From the NCBI GenBank assembly GCA_029202405.1, contig CP119312.1, forward strand, positions 4,159,001 through 4,223,000: a stretch of DNA of 64,000 nucleotides. The letters run 5' to 3'. Below are positions 49,090-57,065 of this stretch, piece after piece; position 1 is the stretch's first letter, and each line of letters opens with the position of its first letter. The stretch is from Candidatus Devosia phytovorans. GTDB lineage: Bacteria; Pseudomonadota; Alphaproteobacteria; Rhizobiales; Devosiaceae. A model generated the notes under the pieces. It did not search any database. It was not told the DNA's origin and was given only the letters and a program-made list of their open reading frames with translations. A program made the translations under genes and the position numbers.

Positions 49090-51333
49090 ATGGCCGTCCT
49101 CATCTCGAAACTGATTGTCGCTCTGGTCGATCAGGCGACAGCACCTGCGCGCGTCCTGAGCGGTACGTTCAAGGATTTGCAGGCGTCGGCAAAGTCCAAC
49201 GCCATGCAGATGGACCAGATGCGCGGCCGCATGGTCGATGCCGCCGGCGCCGCGTGGGCGCTGGGCAAAGCTCTCGCCAATCCGATCCAGAAAGCGATCG
49301 AGTTCGAAAGCGCCATGGCAGATGTGGCCAAGGTGTCTGGTTTCTCAGACGTCGGGCTTGACGACTTCGGCAACCAGCTGCGCGCGCTGTCGACCAGCGA
49401 GATCCCTATGGCAGTGACCGAGCTGGCGGCACTAGCAGAGAATGCTGCGGCATCTGGCATTCAGGATTCGGAGCTGCTCGACTTCACCCGCATGGCGGCA
49501 AAGGCGGCCTTGGCTTGGGGCGTGTCTGGCGGACAGGCCGGCGAGGATCTTGCGAAGATCCGCGAGGCGCTGCGCCTGACTACGGCCGAGACGATGACCT
49601 ATGCCGACGCGATCAACTATCTGTCGGACAACACTGCCTCGACAGCTCCGGATCTCACGCAGTTTTCCCGAATGGTGGCGGCGCAAGGCGAGTTCTACGG
49701 CTTCACAAAAGAGCAAACTCTCGCATTCGGCTCGGCCATGATCAGCGCCGGCGCCGAAGTCGAGGTCGCGAGCACCTCGTTCCGCAACATGGGCAAGGCC
49801 CTGACGATCGGGGGTCGTGCGACCACAACGCAGCGTAACGCCTTCAAAAAGCTCGGCCTGGACGCCAACAAAGTCGCCAAGGCTATGCAGGAAGATGCGG
49901 TCGGCACGACCATGGAGGTCATCAAGCGCCTCGGGCAGCTTCCGGCAGAAATGCAGGCATCGACCATGGGTGCCCTCTTTGGCGATGAAGCCCGTGCCCT
50001 CGCGCCACTACTCGGCAATGTCGAGTTGCTGGAAAGAACGCTTGGCTTGGTCAATGACGAAACGGCCTATGCCGGCAGCGTCTCGGAGGAATTCGCCCGT
50101 CGCGCGCAAACCACCGAGTTCGCCATGCAACGTCTGAAAAATCAGGTGGATGGGGTGGCGATCGCGATCGGCAATGCGTTGCTGCCCGCCATCAATGGTG
50201 TCGCTGCCGCGATCGGCCCGATGATCATTGGGCTGGCTGACTTTGTGGCGGCCAATCCGGAAATTGTGCAAGCCGTTGTGGCACTGATCGGCGGCATCGT
50301 CGGACTGCGCGTTGCCACCCTTGCTACCCGCTGGGCATGGCTTTTCATGCGCGGCACCATTCTGGACACGGCCGTGATCATGGGCCGAGGCGCGGCTGGC
50401 ATTCTCGGGCTGATCAATCCGCTCAACTTGGTCAAGAATGCCGTCAACGCCCTGCGCTTCGCCTTCATGGTGTCGGGCATCGGCCTCATCCTCGTGGCGA
50501 TCGCAGCGGCCGGCACATGGATCTACAACAATTGGAGTGGCTTGACGGCATTCTTCGAAGGCTTTGGCAATGCCTTTATGAAGGCGATCGAGCCGCTGGT
50601 GCCTGTCCTGCAGCCGGTGATCGATGCCGGTAAGGCCATGCTCGATTGGGTCACTGGCCTGCTCGGGCCGGTCGATGCTAGCGCGGAAGATTGGACGGCA
50701 TGGGGTGAGGCAGTTGGCACGGCCGTAGGCGAGAGCGTTCTAGCCGTGGTCAATAAGGGCAAGGAGATCATCGCCTGGTTTGGTGCGCTGCCGGGCGAGA
50801 TTGGCAAGGCATTGACGGGCATGGCGGCGGTCGGCGGCCAGATCATCCAAGGCATTTGGGACGGAGCGGTCCTGAAGTTCCAGGAGATGCTTACCTGGTT
50901 CTCGTCATGGCCGGGAGAGATCCTGAAATCGATCGGTCAGATCGACATCACCAAAGCCTTTGTCGGCGGACCAATTACCGAGCCGACAATGGGTCACGGC
51001 GGTCAGATGCTCTATCCGGTTGGACAGGTGCCGGGTGTCGACGGTGCTCGCGCAGCCGGCGGCTCCATCGTCGGTGGCAAGACCTATCTTGTCGGTGAGT
51101 ATGGTCCCGAGCTGATTACGCCCGGCCGCAGCGGCTATGTCCACGACGCTGGTAGCACGGCCGGCATGCTCGGTGCCGGCGGCGCTGGCGGACTGTCTCT
51201 GAGCTTCGGTGACATCATCGTTCCCGGCGGCTCGGATCCCAAGGCTACTGCAGAAGCTGTTCTGCAGATGATCAAGCAACAGGTCGCCGATGCCTTGAGC
51301 GGCATCTACGCAGACACCGAATTCGCGGGGTAA
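49090..51333 (+). CDS. Tail tape measure protein
   Basis: The 747-residue protein sets tail length and exits during injection. The N-terminal 370 residues are the TP901-type core: MADVAKVSGFSDVGLDDFGNQLRALSTSEIPMAVTELAALAENAAASGIQDSELLDF, then FGSAMISAGAEVEVASTSFRNMGKAL. Long hydrophobic segments follow (IVQAVVALIGGIVGLRVATLATRWAWLF, FMVSGIGLILVAIAAAGTWIY). The C-terminus is Gly-rich. It follows the frameshifted chaperone as expected. Confidence 0.92.
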   Translation: MAVLISKLIVALVDQATAPARVLSGTFKDLQASAKSNAMQMDQMRGRMVDAAGAAWALGKALANPIQKAIEFESAMADVAKVSGFSDVGLDDFGNQLRALSTSEIPMAVTELAALAENAAASGIQDSELLDFTRMAAKAALAWGVSGGQAGEDLAKIREALRLTTAETMTYADAINYLSDNTASTAPDLTQFSRMVAAQGEFYGFTKEQTLAFGSAMISAGAEVEVASTSFRNMGKALTIGGRATTTQRNAFKKLGLDANKVAKAMQEDAVGTTMEVIKRLGQLPAEMQASTMGALFGDEARALAPLLGNVELLERTLGLVNDETAYAGSVSEEFARRAQTTEFAMQRLKNQVDGVAIAIGNALLPAINGVAAAIGPMIIGLADFVAANPEIVQAVVALIGGIVGLRVATLATRWAWLFMRGTILDTAVIMGRGAAGILGLINPLNLVKNAVNALRFAFMVSGIGLILVAIAAAGTWIYNNWSGLTAFFEGFGNAFMKAIEPLVPVLQPVIDAGKAMLDWVTGLLGPVDASAEDWTAWGEAVGTAVGESVLAVVNKGKEIIAWFGALPGEIGKALTGMAAVGGQIIQGIWDGAVLKFQEMLTWFSSWPGEILKSIGQIDITKAFVGGPITEPTMGHGGQMLYPVGQVPGVDGARAAGGSIVGGKTYLVGEYGPELITPGRSGYVHDAGSTAGMLGAGGAGGLSLSFGDIIVPGGSDPKATAEAVLQMIKQQVADALSGIYADTEFAG

Positions 51334-51336
51334 ATC

Positions 51337-51783
51337 ATGCTCTACCAGGTCGGACCTTTGCCGATCGACACCACGCCATTCTCGGCCACAACGTTCGGCC
51401 GCACTGTTGGCGTGGATCTCGCGACGAAAGCGATCATGGGGCGACGGCAACCCCATGAGATGATGGGTGAGGCTGAGGAAAATATCAGCCTCACCGGCCA
51501 GCTGCTGCCAACCAAGCTCGGCGGACTGACAGAGCTTGCGCTGGCCGAGAGCCTCGCGACATCAGGAACAATCGTGCCAGTTATGCGCGGCGATGGCCGG
51601 ATGCTTGGCTGGTACGTGATCCAAAAGGTCAGCGAGCAGCATGTTGACCTGACGCGCTATGGCGTCGGGTTTGTCATCCGCTACACGCTGGACCTTGTGC
51701 GCGAAGATATCGACGCCGCTGCCGGCGGTGCGCAGTTCGGCGGCCTGGTCGGCATGCTCGTAAACCTGTTCGAGGAACTCTGA
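51337..51783 (+). CDS. Phage tail protein U (P2 gpU-like)
   Basis: The 148-residue protein fits P2 gpU: LYQVGPLPIDTTPF at the start, GRRQPHEMMGEAEENISLTGQLLPTKLGGLTELALAESLA in the middle. It lies between tape measure and X, as in P2, and helps complete the tail tip. Confidence 0.88.
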   Translation: MLYQVGPLPIDTTPFSATTFGRTVGVDLATKAIMGRRQPHEMMGEAEENISLTGQLLPTKLGGLTELALAESLATSGTIVPVMRGDGRMLGWYVIQKVSEQHVDLTRYGVGFVIRYTLDLVREDIDAAAGGAQFGGLVGMLVNLFEEL

Positions 51784-52010
51784 TGATCACTGTCACCGTC
51801 AAGCGCGGCCGCACGTCGATCGACCTGCTGCTTTGGCAACAGCATGGCATTGCTGGTTCCGCGCTACTTGAGCGAACGCTGGCAGAAAATCCCGGCCTTG
51901 CCGGATTGGGGCCAGAGCTGCCGATCGGCACGGTCGTAAAGCTGCTTGAGGCGCCGCCACCCCGCCGGGGCCAAACCCTTAAAGTAATCGACCTGTTCGG
52001 GGAAAGCTGA
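51783..52010 (+). CDS. Phage tail protein X (P2 gpX-like)
   Basis: The 75-residue LysM-like protein (TVKRGRTSIDLLLWQQHGIAGSALLERTLAENPGLAGLGPELPIGTVVKL) is short like P2 gpX. LysM-type motifs may bind peptidoglycan. It starts with a one-base overlap with U. Confidence 0.85.
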   Translation: MITVTVKRGRTSIDLLLWQQHGIAGSALLERTLAENPGLAGLGPELPIGTVVKLLEAPPPRRGQTLKVIDLFGES

Positions 52011-53080
52011 TGGCTTGGTCTGTAGATTGGCGCGTCATCCTCGGCGGACAGGATCTGACGGCCGCCTGGCAGAAAGTGCTGATCGATATTTCGATCAACG
52101 ATAAAGCCGGTGAAGCGTCCGACACCTGCGACCTGACCATTGACGACAGCCTTGGTCAGGCTCGCCTGCCATCAGAGCGGATGCCGTTGCTCGTGATGTT
52201 GCAGGGTGCCAAAGCGTTCTCGGGCTTCGTCGAAAAGCCGCTCTCAACTGGATCTCGGAGCGCCGGCCGCCTGCTCAAAATCAAGGCCAAGGGCTTTGAT
52301 AGCGGCGGCAAGGCGAAAGAGCCGCAGAGCTTCCACGTGGATGATGCGGATCTCGGCACATATCTGGAACGCCTTGCTGGCAATGCTGGCTTGTCGATCA
52401 CCGTCGACCCCGCCTTTGCCAGTTTGGGCAAGGGCTATTGGGCTGCAGACGGCGAGAGCCTAATTGCTGCAGGCGAGCGAATAGCACGCAAGCTCGGCGG
52501 CACCTTCAAGATCCGCGGCGATAAGGCGATCATCGCAAAGCGGGGTACGGGCCAGGCTCCCAATGGCTCAGCTATGCCGCAAGTCACGGCCGAGTGGGGC
52601 AAAAACCTTGAAAGCTGGTCGATAACGCCGCGAGATCCTCGGGCGCAATTCACCGCTGGTCAGGCGCGCTGGTTTGATCGAGCCAGCGCCGCCTACAAGA
52701 CTACCGATCTCGACTTCGAAAACGCAGAGGTCGAGGCCCTCAATGTTATCCGCTCGATTTCAGTCGATGAGGGAGAGGCCCGGGCCATGCTCGATGCCCG
52801 CAAGCGCGACGGAGAGCGCGACGCGGGCAGCGGCACCGTGGATCTAGATCTGACGGTCGGTGCGGTCGTCGAGGGGATTTGCTTGGTGAAGGGCACGCGG
52901 CCCGGAGTTGACGGTCGCTATGTGATCGAGGGCGTCAAGCATGGCGCTAGCCGCGGCGGCGGATCAAAGACCACGCTGGATCTCAAACAACCAGGTGGCG
53001 GGGCTGGAAAGGACGGCCGAAAGGCGGGCGACGCGACAGGAACCGAGTTATCATTAGGGAAGCATGCTACGTTGGGATGA
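52010..53080 (+). CDS. Phage late control/hub protein D (P2 gpD-like)
   Basis: The 356-residue protein is a gp27-like baseplate hub in P2-type phages. WRVILGGQDLTAAWQKVLIDISINDKAGEASDTCDLTIDD near the start and KTTDLDFENAEVEALNVIRSISVDEGEARAMLDARKRDGERDAGSG are typical. It completes the tail module. Confidence 0.9.
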   Translation: MAWSVDWRVILGGQDLTAAWQKVLIDISINDKAGEASDTCDLTIDDSLGQARLPSERMPLLVMLQGAKAFSGFVEKPLSTGSRSAGRLLKIKAKGFDSGGKAKEPQSFHVDDADLGTYLERLAGNAGLSITVDPAFASLGKGYWAADGESLIAAGERIARKLGGTFKIRGDKAIIAKRGTGQAPNGSAMPQVTAEWGKNLESWSITPRDPRAQFTAGQARWFDRASAAYKTTDLDFENAEVEALNVIRSISVDEGEARAMLDARKRDGERDAGSGTVDLDLTVGAVVEGICLVKGTRPGVDGRYVIEGVKHGASRGGGSKTTLDLKQPGGGAGKDGRKAGDATGTELSLGKHATLG

Positions 53081-53092
53081 GGGCCTCGTGGT

Positions 53093-53284
53093 TCAAATGT
53101 CGCCGAGAATCCCGATAACCTTAAGACGGGCGATTAGGTTCACCTCATCGTCTGACGTTGGCGGCTTTAGACAGCTCACCCACGTCACGATGGAAAACGG
53201 CGAGCGCCCTCTCTTGCCCGTGGCGCTGAAATCCAGGCGTTTATCTTCGAAGTTGTAACGCCACCAAACGACTTTGAAATCCAT
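53093..53284 (-). CDS. Reversed small protein of unknown function (63 aa)
   Basis: Leftward gene of 63 residues (MDFKVVWWRYNFEDKRLDFSATGKRG, ending VIGILGDI) with a CAGGTGG ribosome-like site upstream. It lies opposite to the late genes in the interval between tail and lysis modules. The aromatic-rich N-terminus with an alternating pattern looks like beta strands. Not recognised. Confidence 0.48.
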   Translation of the reverse strand: MDFKVVWWRYNFEDKRLDFSATGKRGRSPFSIVTWVSCLKPPTSDDEVNLIARLKVIGILGDI

Positions 53285-53388
53285 GCATCCACCTGCCGAC
53301 GCAATTCAGTTGTCTATCTTTCGCAGATGCTCCGAACTTTGTGAGTTTCCTCTAAAGGAGCCATAAATTGCGCAAGTAAGCGCCATGT

Positions 53389-53430
53389 ATAACGCCCTGG
53401 CACCGCGGGGAGCGAGTGCCAGGGCGTTAT
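53389..53430. terminator. 15-bp perfect inverted repeat between tail and lysis modules
   Basis: ATAACGCCCTGGCAC (53389-53403) and GTGCCAGGGCGTTAT (53416-53430) are perfectly complementary, with a 12-base loop. No T-run follows on either strand, so it is a Rho-type or bidirectional stop, or a regulatory hairpin. It sits exactly between the tail genes and the lysis cassette. Confidence 0.55.
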
Positions 53431-53479
53431 GCGTATGGTTTGGAGAACGCACACGCTGACGCTCAATGAGGATGAGCAA

Positions 53480-53614
53480 TTAAGGTTGCTGCGGAAGTGT
53501 CCCTATATATCGGATTGCCAGCCAGACGATAAGAATACCAAGAGACAGCAGAACCATTTGACCTGCCCAAATCGCAAATTTAGACGGCCGGTTATTCTTG
53601 GCTGTGTTTTTCAT
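53480..53614 (-). CDS. Possible small membrane protein (44 aa)
   Basis: A leftward frame starts MKNTAKNNRPSKFAIWAGQMVL and continues as one membrane helix (GQMVLLSLGILIVWLAIRYIG), with CGGAG just upstream of the ATG. Coding on this strand gives a clear positively charged N-terminus then a helix. It lies in the same reversed interval as the 63-residue gene at 53093. Confidence 0.4.
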   Translation of the reverse strand: MKNTAKNNRPSKFAIWAGQMVLLSLGILIVWLAIRYIGTLPQQP

Positions 53615-53716
53615 CTCCGAGTAACGAGCTGTCTTATTCCGGGTTGCACCTGCACACCGGCAATTAACCCACAACGCCGGGAATAAAATTTCTTTTGGCG
53701 TGAAAGGAGAATATCC

Positions 53717-54439
53717 ATGAACGCTCCACCGGTGGGCGGGCGTCCTGTTGTCGACTTCTCTGTCGCCATGGAAGTCGCTGGCCACGAAGCTCTGATCCGC
53801 CAAACCTACAGAGACAGCGTCGGCGTCCTGACCTGGTGCGTAGGCATGACCAATGCCACTGGTCATACTGTTGAACGCTACATCGCAAAGCCCGCTAGCC
53901 TGCAGCACTGCATGAACATCTATGCGTGGGCGCTAGGCAACTACGCCGCCGGCGTCTATCGGGCATTCAAGGGTCACAACCTGACCAAGGCTCAGTTCGC
54001 GGCCGCTCTTTCCTTCCACTGGAATACTGGGGCGATCGAGAAAGCGTCCTGGGTCAAGCTCTGGAAGGCTGGCGACATCGAGGGCTCGCGGAAGGCGATC
54101 ATGAATTGGGTGACGCCCAAGGAGATCATCGGCCGGCGCGAGAAAGAGCGCGATCTTTTCTTTGCTGGCAAATGGTCGAACGATGGTCGAATGACCGAAT
54201 ACACCCGGCTCACAGCCAAGATGACGCCAGTCTGGTCCAGCGCCAAGAAGATCGACGTCTCCGCCGAGCTGCGCGCCGCATTCGGTCAGCCCGTGCCGGT
54301 CGAGATCGATATTCCCATGCAGTCTGACGCTCCGGTCCAAGTCCCGACGCTCAGCCCTGTTAAAATCGGTTCCGACGAAATCCGCCGGCGTCTCAAATCT
54401 ATCCGCGCCGAACTCGACGCGCTCGAAGCCGCGCTCTAA
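53717..54439 (+). CDS. Phage endolysin, GH24 lysozyme (T4-lysozyme family)
   Basis: The 240-residue protein has a lysozyme domain in residues 15-150 with catalytic E24, D33 and T39, at the same 9- and 6-residue spacing as T4 E11-D20-T26. KGHNLTKAQFAAALSFHWNTGAIEKAS is the family middle region. The C-terminal 90 residues (KIGSDEIRRRLKSIRAELDALEAAL) form a probable coiled-coil tail. There is no signal peptide, so it needs a holin. GGAGAA lies before the ATG. Confidence 0.88.
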   Translation: MNAPPVGGRPVVDFSVAMEVAGHEALIRQTYRDSVGVLTWCVGMTNATGHTVERYIAKPASLQHCMNIYAWALGNYAAGVYRAFKGHNLTKAQFAAALSFHWNTGAIEKASWVKLWKAGDIEGSRKAIMNWVTPKEIIGRREKERDLFFAGKWSNDGRMTEYTRLTAKMTPVWSSAKKIDVSAELRAAFGQPVPVEIDIPMQSDAPVQVPTLSPVKIGSDEIRRRLKSIRAELDALEAAL

Positions 54440-54472
54440 GCGCAAAACCACCTCACATCATTGGAAAACACC

Positions 54473-54976
54473 ATGCGAACGATCATTCGGGCGGCGATTG
54501 CTGCTGCCTTCTTTATCGCCCTCTGGCCCGTCGCGGCCTTCGCCCAGGCCGCTTATGCCGATCCGGTCATCCTCACCGAGCAGACCTTCACCCAGCAGCT
54601 GATTACGGCTGTTCTCCCGGCGTTGGGGCTCGTTATCACCGCCGTGCTCACCTGGGCGGCCAATCAACTGCGTAAGCGCACTGGCATTGACATTGAGGCC
54701 CGGCATCGCGAGGCCCTCCAGTCGGCGCTGATGAATGGCATCCTGTTCGCCCTACAGCGTGCAGGGTGGACTGCTGGCCAGCCAACTGACCCGCTGCTGA
54801 ATGCCGCCCGGGGCTATGTCGAGCACTCGGTTCCTGATGCCTTGGCAAAGTTTGGGATCGACACCGCGACGGCCACCGGCCGCGCCATGCTCGATCGGCT
54901 GCTCACGCCGCATCTGCCCTTGCCCGCGGGCACTGTCATGCCGAACGGCGACAAGCTTGTCGGTCGCGCCAGCTGA
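54473..54976 (+). CDS. Putative phage holin, LLH-type (167 aa)
   Basis: The N-terminus has a signal-like membrane helix (IIRAAIAAAFFIALWPVAAFAQA) and a second helix (LITAVLPALGLVITAVLTWAANQL), followed by the motif RKRTGIDIEARHREALQSALMNGILFALQRAG. The motif after the second helix is typical of holins of the LLH superfamily. The order endolysin-holin-two membrane proteins supports the call. An upstream TTG at 54461 is possible. Confidence 0.7.
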   Translation: MRTIIRAAIAAAFFIALWPVAAFAQAAYADPVILTEQTFTQQLITAVLPALGLVITAVLTWAANQLRKRTGIDIEARHREALQSALMNGILFALQRAGWTAGQPTDPLLNAARGYVEHSVPDALAKFGIDTATATGRAMLDRLLTPHLPLPAGTVMPNGDKLVGRAS

Positions 54977-55003
54977 CCTTCCTTCCAATAGAGGCTTCGA
55001 CCA

Positions 55004-55282
55004 GTGACCCAAGAAACCATGTCGGATTCCGAGCGCCAGATAATGGCTCGCTTGGCCGAGGCCCTAAACCAGGAGAAGCCCAATGAAGTCGTTGTCTTCA
55101 CCCGTGATGAAGCGGAGGTGTTGAAGGAATGGGCAAAGTTCATGATGGCGTGGAAGACCCTGGGCCGATGGGGAGCCAGCCTGCGCCAGGTTATCCTGTT
55201 CTTTGGTGGGGCGTTGGCTTTCTTGGCCGCGCTCCGGCTTGGGCTTCTGGACTGGCTGGGCATCCACGGAGTGCCAAAATGA
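55004..55282 (+). CDS. Small lysis-cassette membrane protein (92 aa)
   Basis: A GTG start lies 27 bp after the holin stop. The N-terminal 55 residues are helical and charged. One membrane helix (VILFFGGALAFLAALRLGLLDWLGI) is near the C-terminus. This C-tail membrane orientation fits an antiholin or accessory lysis factor; it may instead be a second holin. The ATG at 55019 is an alternative start. Confidence 0.58.
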   Translation: MTQETMSDSERQIMARLAEALNQEKPNEVVVFTRDEAEVLKEWAKFMMAWKTLGRWGASLRQVILFFGGALAFLAALRLGLLDWLGIHGVPK

Positions 55283-55764
55283 GGCGCACCATCATTTCTG
55301 CCGTCATCGGCGCTGGCCTGGCTTTCGGCACGATCACCGGGCTCGACGCCTACGCCAACCTGCAGGCGGCTGCGGCCTTTGGCGAGCTACAAAAGGATGC
55401 ACCCAGTGATTGGCTCCAATTGGATGATCTCCAGGCCCGCGGCGCCGTGTTCCCCGAGCAGCCGACCATCCGCTTTGTCGCCACGCCATCGCGCGATCTC
55501 TTGATCCGCATGGCAATCTCTCCGCGCAATGCTGACACAGGCAATGTGCTTTGCAGCGGGGGCGGGCGGACAGTGCTCTACGAGCGCGGCGTCCCCATCA
55601 CTTTTGATGAGACAGTGTCGCAATTGACCGGGCTCGATTCCTGCGACTGGCCCCTCGGTCGATATCGTGTCCGCATGACGTTTCTGATGACCGAACCCAA
55701 GACCCAGATCGCCAAATCCCTCTTGATCGAGACTGAAGATTTGGAGGTCGTCGCGCCACCGTGA
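55279..55764 (+). CDS. Lysis-cassette secreted/membrane protein (161 aa), possible spanin-like
   Basis: ATGA overlap with the previous gene fixes the start. An N-terminal hydrophobic segment (RRTIISAVIGAGLAFGTITGLDAYA) would anchor it or serve as a signal. The remaining beta-rich domain, with C-terminal LLIETEDLEVVAPP, would face the periplasm. Its position after endolysin and holin suggests an envelope-disrupting role, but no spanin motif is visible. It is the last gene I assign to the prophage. Confidence 0.58.
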   Translation: MRRTIISAVIGAGLAFGTITGLDAYANLQAAAAFGELQKDAPSDWLQLDDLQARGAVFPEQPTIRFVATPSRDLLIRMAISPRNADTGNVLCSGGGRTVLYERGVPITFDETVSQLTGLDSCDWPLGRYRVRMTFLMTEPKTQIAKSLLIETEDLEVVAPP

Positions 55765-55962
55765 CCCTGCGGGCAAAAAGAATGGGAGCTACATTTCTGC
55801 AACTCCCAGTGGCAACTGCGCTGTCGAACCACAGCTGCTTTGTGTCCGTCGCGTCAACGGACCGGGAGAGAATGTCCGAGGGTGGCGATTGTTCCCATCC
55901 AACTTGAGGATCTACCGGATGCTTCCACTGTCCTGTGCATTATAGCGAGTTGACGAAGTTCA

Positions 55963-56169
55963 TTATTTTCCCCGTTGTGGACGATCTGCCAGAACTGGAG
56001 TGGTCTTACCCTTGGCGACGGTTTCCAATGCCTCCCGATCAGACGCGAGCCTGTCTGCTCCATGCAGCTCCAATATTCGCCTAGCAACCTCAACAGGGAT
56101 GCCATGACGTCGTGAGAAGGTGAAAAGTTCGTACGGTTGACCCGTCTGTTTATCTGTCGAGTTTTTCAT
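55963..56169 (-). CDS. DUF3606-like small protein (68 aa)
   Basis: The product contains YELFTFSRRHGIPVEVARRILELHGADRLASDREALETVAKG, similar to the DUF3606 pattern of small proteins common in Hyphomicrobiales (a segment starting YEL/R-Y... then helix-turn-helix-like GI-VEVARRIL). It lies just beyond the last phage gene, so it probably belongs to the host chromosome. Function unknown. Confidence 0.62.
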   Translation of the reverse strand: MKNSTDKQTGQPYELFTFSRRHGIPVEVARRILELHGADRLASDREALETVAKGKTTPVLADRPQRGK

Positions 56170-56323
56170 GCCCTAGATTACGAGGCGGCCGGAGAGAAGT
56201 TTCGCTTACCTGCCATGCTGTTTTGCATGGAACTTCAACACGCTTAGCATCGACACCTTTTGAAGGATCGAAGCCTTTATCCGTGCGTTCTAGGTTCCAT
56301 TCGAAATCGCTTTGGAGCTGGGA

Positions 56324-56740
56324 ATGTCCGACGACTACACGCCATACGCCCTCGTTGCCGACGACGATGCGCTCATCCGCATGGACGCGGCCGATATCCT
56401 AGCAGATGCAGGATTTCGAGTGCACGAGGCAGGCAATGTCGAGGAAGCCAAGGCCATTCTTGAGCGATCTCACGAATCTATCCAACTGCTGTTCACTGAC
56501 GTCCAAATGCCTCCCGGGGAACTTGACGGCTTCGATCTGGCGCGGAAGTGCCACGAGAGCTGGCCACATATCTCCATCCTCGTCGCCTCCGGCCAGATCA
56601 GGCCCGATGATGGTGACCTTCCTCCTGGCGCTGTTTTCGTCAGCAAGCCATTCTCATCTCAGGTTGTCATTGATCGACTGACGGAAATCCTGCCTGATCA
56701 TGTAAAGCCGGAGCCGCTGAAGCGTGCCGTCCGCAGCTAA
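56324..56740 (+). CDS. Single-domain response regulator
   Basis: The 138-residue receiver has the acidic pocket at D13-D15, phosphoacceptor D59 (LLFTDVQMP) and K in VSKPFS. No output domain follows. It lies near a LOV-HWE kinase on the opposite strand and is similar in layout to the second receiver at 58570. Such single receivers often relay phosphate to or from HWE kinases. ATG at 56324 chosen over a TTG at 56312. Confidence 0.86.
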   Translation: MSDDYTPYALVADDDALIRMDAADILADAGFRVHEAGNVEEAKAILERSHESIQLLFTDVQMPPGELDGFDLARKCHESWPHISILVASGQIRPDDGDLPPGAVFVSKPFSSQVVIDRLTEILPDHVKPEPLKRAVRS

Positions 56741-57065
56741 GTTGGTTTTGCATACCCCGGATGGCCGCTACATCGTCGTAGACGGCCAACTTTGGCGCGC
56801 AAGCAATCCGAGCCTACCCGAGAGCGAACGAAAGCGTTTGGTCGATGAGTTAATGGACGCGCGTCGGCGTATGCAGTCTGAAACCGGCGATAAGCGCTCA
56901 GCCATTCGCAAGGAGGTTGACGCAGCCAAGCGTGCCCTGGGCGAGCGTGGCCCGGTGTGGTGGGACGACGGCGCTCCGGATCACAACCGGCGTCAGGTGC
57001 AGAACACCCCATACGCCGACTGGTACCTATCCGTTACACGGGCTGAGGATCATTTGCCTGCATGA
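56724..57065 (+). CDS. Conserved small hypothetical protein (113 aa)
   Basis: The product runs LVLHTPDGRYIVVDGQLWRASNPSLPESERKRLVDELMDARRRM, then AAKRALGERGPVWWDDGAPDHNRRQVQNTPYADWYLSV. This pattern recurs in Hyphomicrobiales proteins often misnamed biopolymer transporter Tol. GTG start overlaps the preceding response regulator by 17 bases and the 3' end overlaps the kinase gene on the other strand by 32. Function unknown. Confidence 0.72.
   Translation: MPSAAKLVLHTPDGRYIVVDGQLWRASNPSLPESERKRLVDELMDARRRMQSETGDKRSAIRKEVDAAKRALGERGPVWWDDGAPDHNRRQVQNTPYADWYLSVTRAEDHLPA

Larger units (their letters stand above)
16992..55764. mobile_element. Apparently complete temperate prophage, contractile-tailed (lambda-like head, P2-like tail)
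   Basis: The region from the integrase stop to the last lysis-cassette gene contains every module needed for a functional phage: integration, divergent repressor/Cro switch, primase and helicase, small and large terminase, portal, protease/scaffold, decoration and capsid proteins, baseplate, fibres, sheath, tube, frameshifted chaperone, tape measure, endolysin and holin. No frameshift or stop was seen in these genes. The length is about 39 kb. Borders are approximate because no direct repeat was found between 16762-16992 and 55765-56300. Head genes resemble lambda and tail genes resemble P2, a mosaic common in alphaproteobacterial prophages. Confidence 0.9.
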
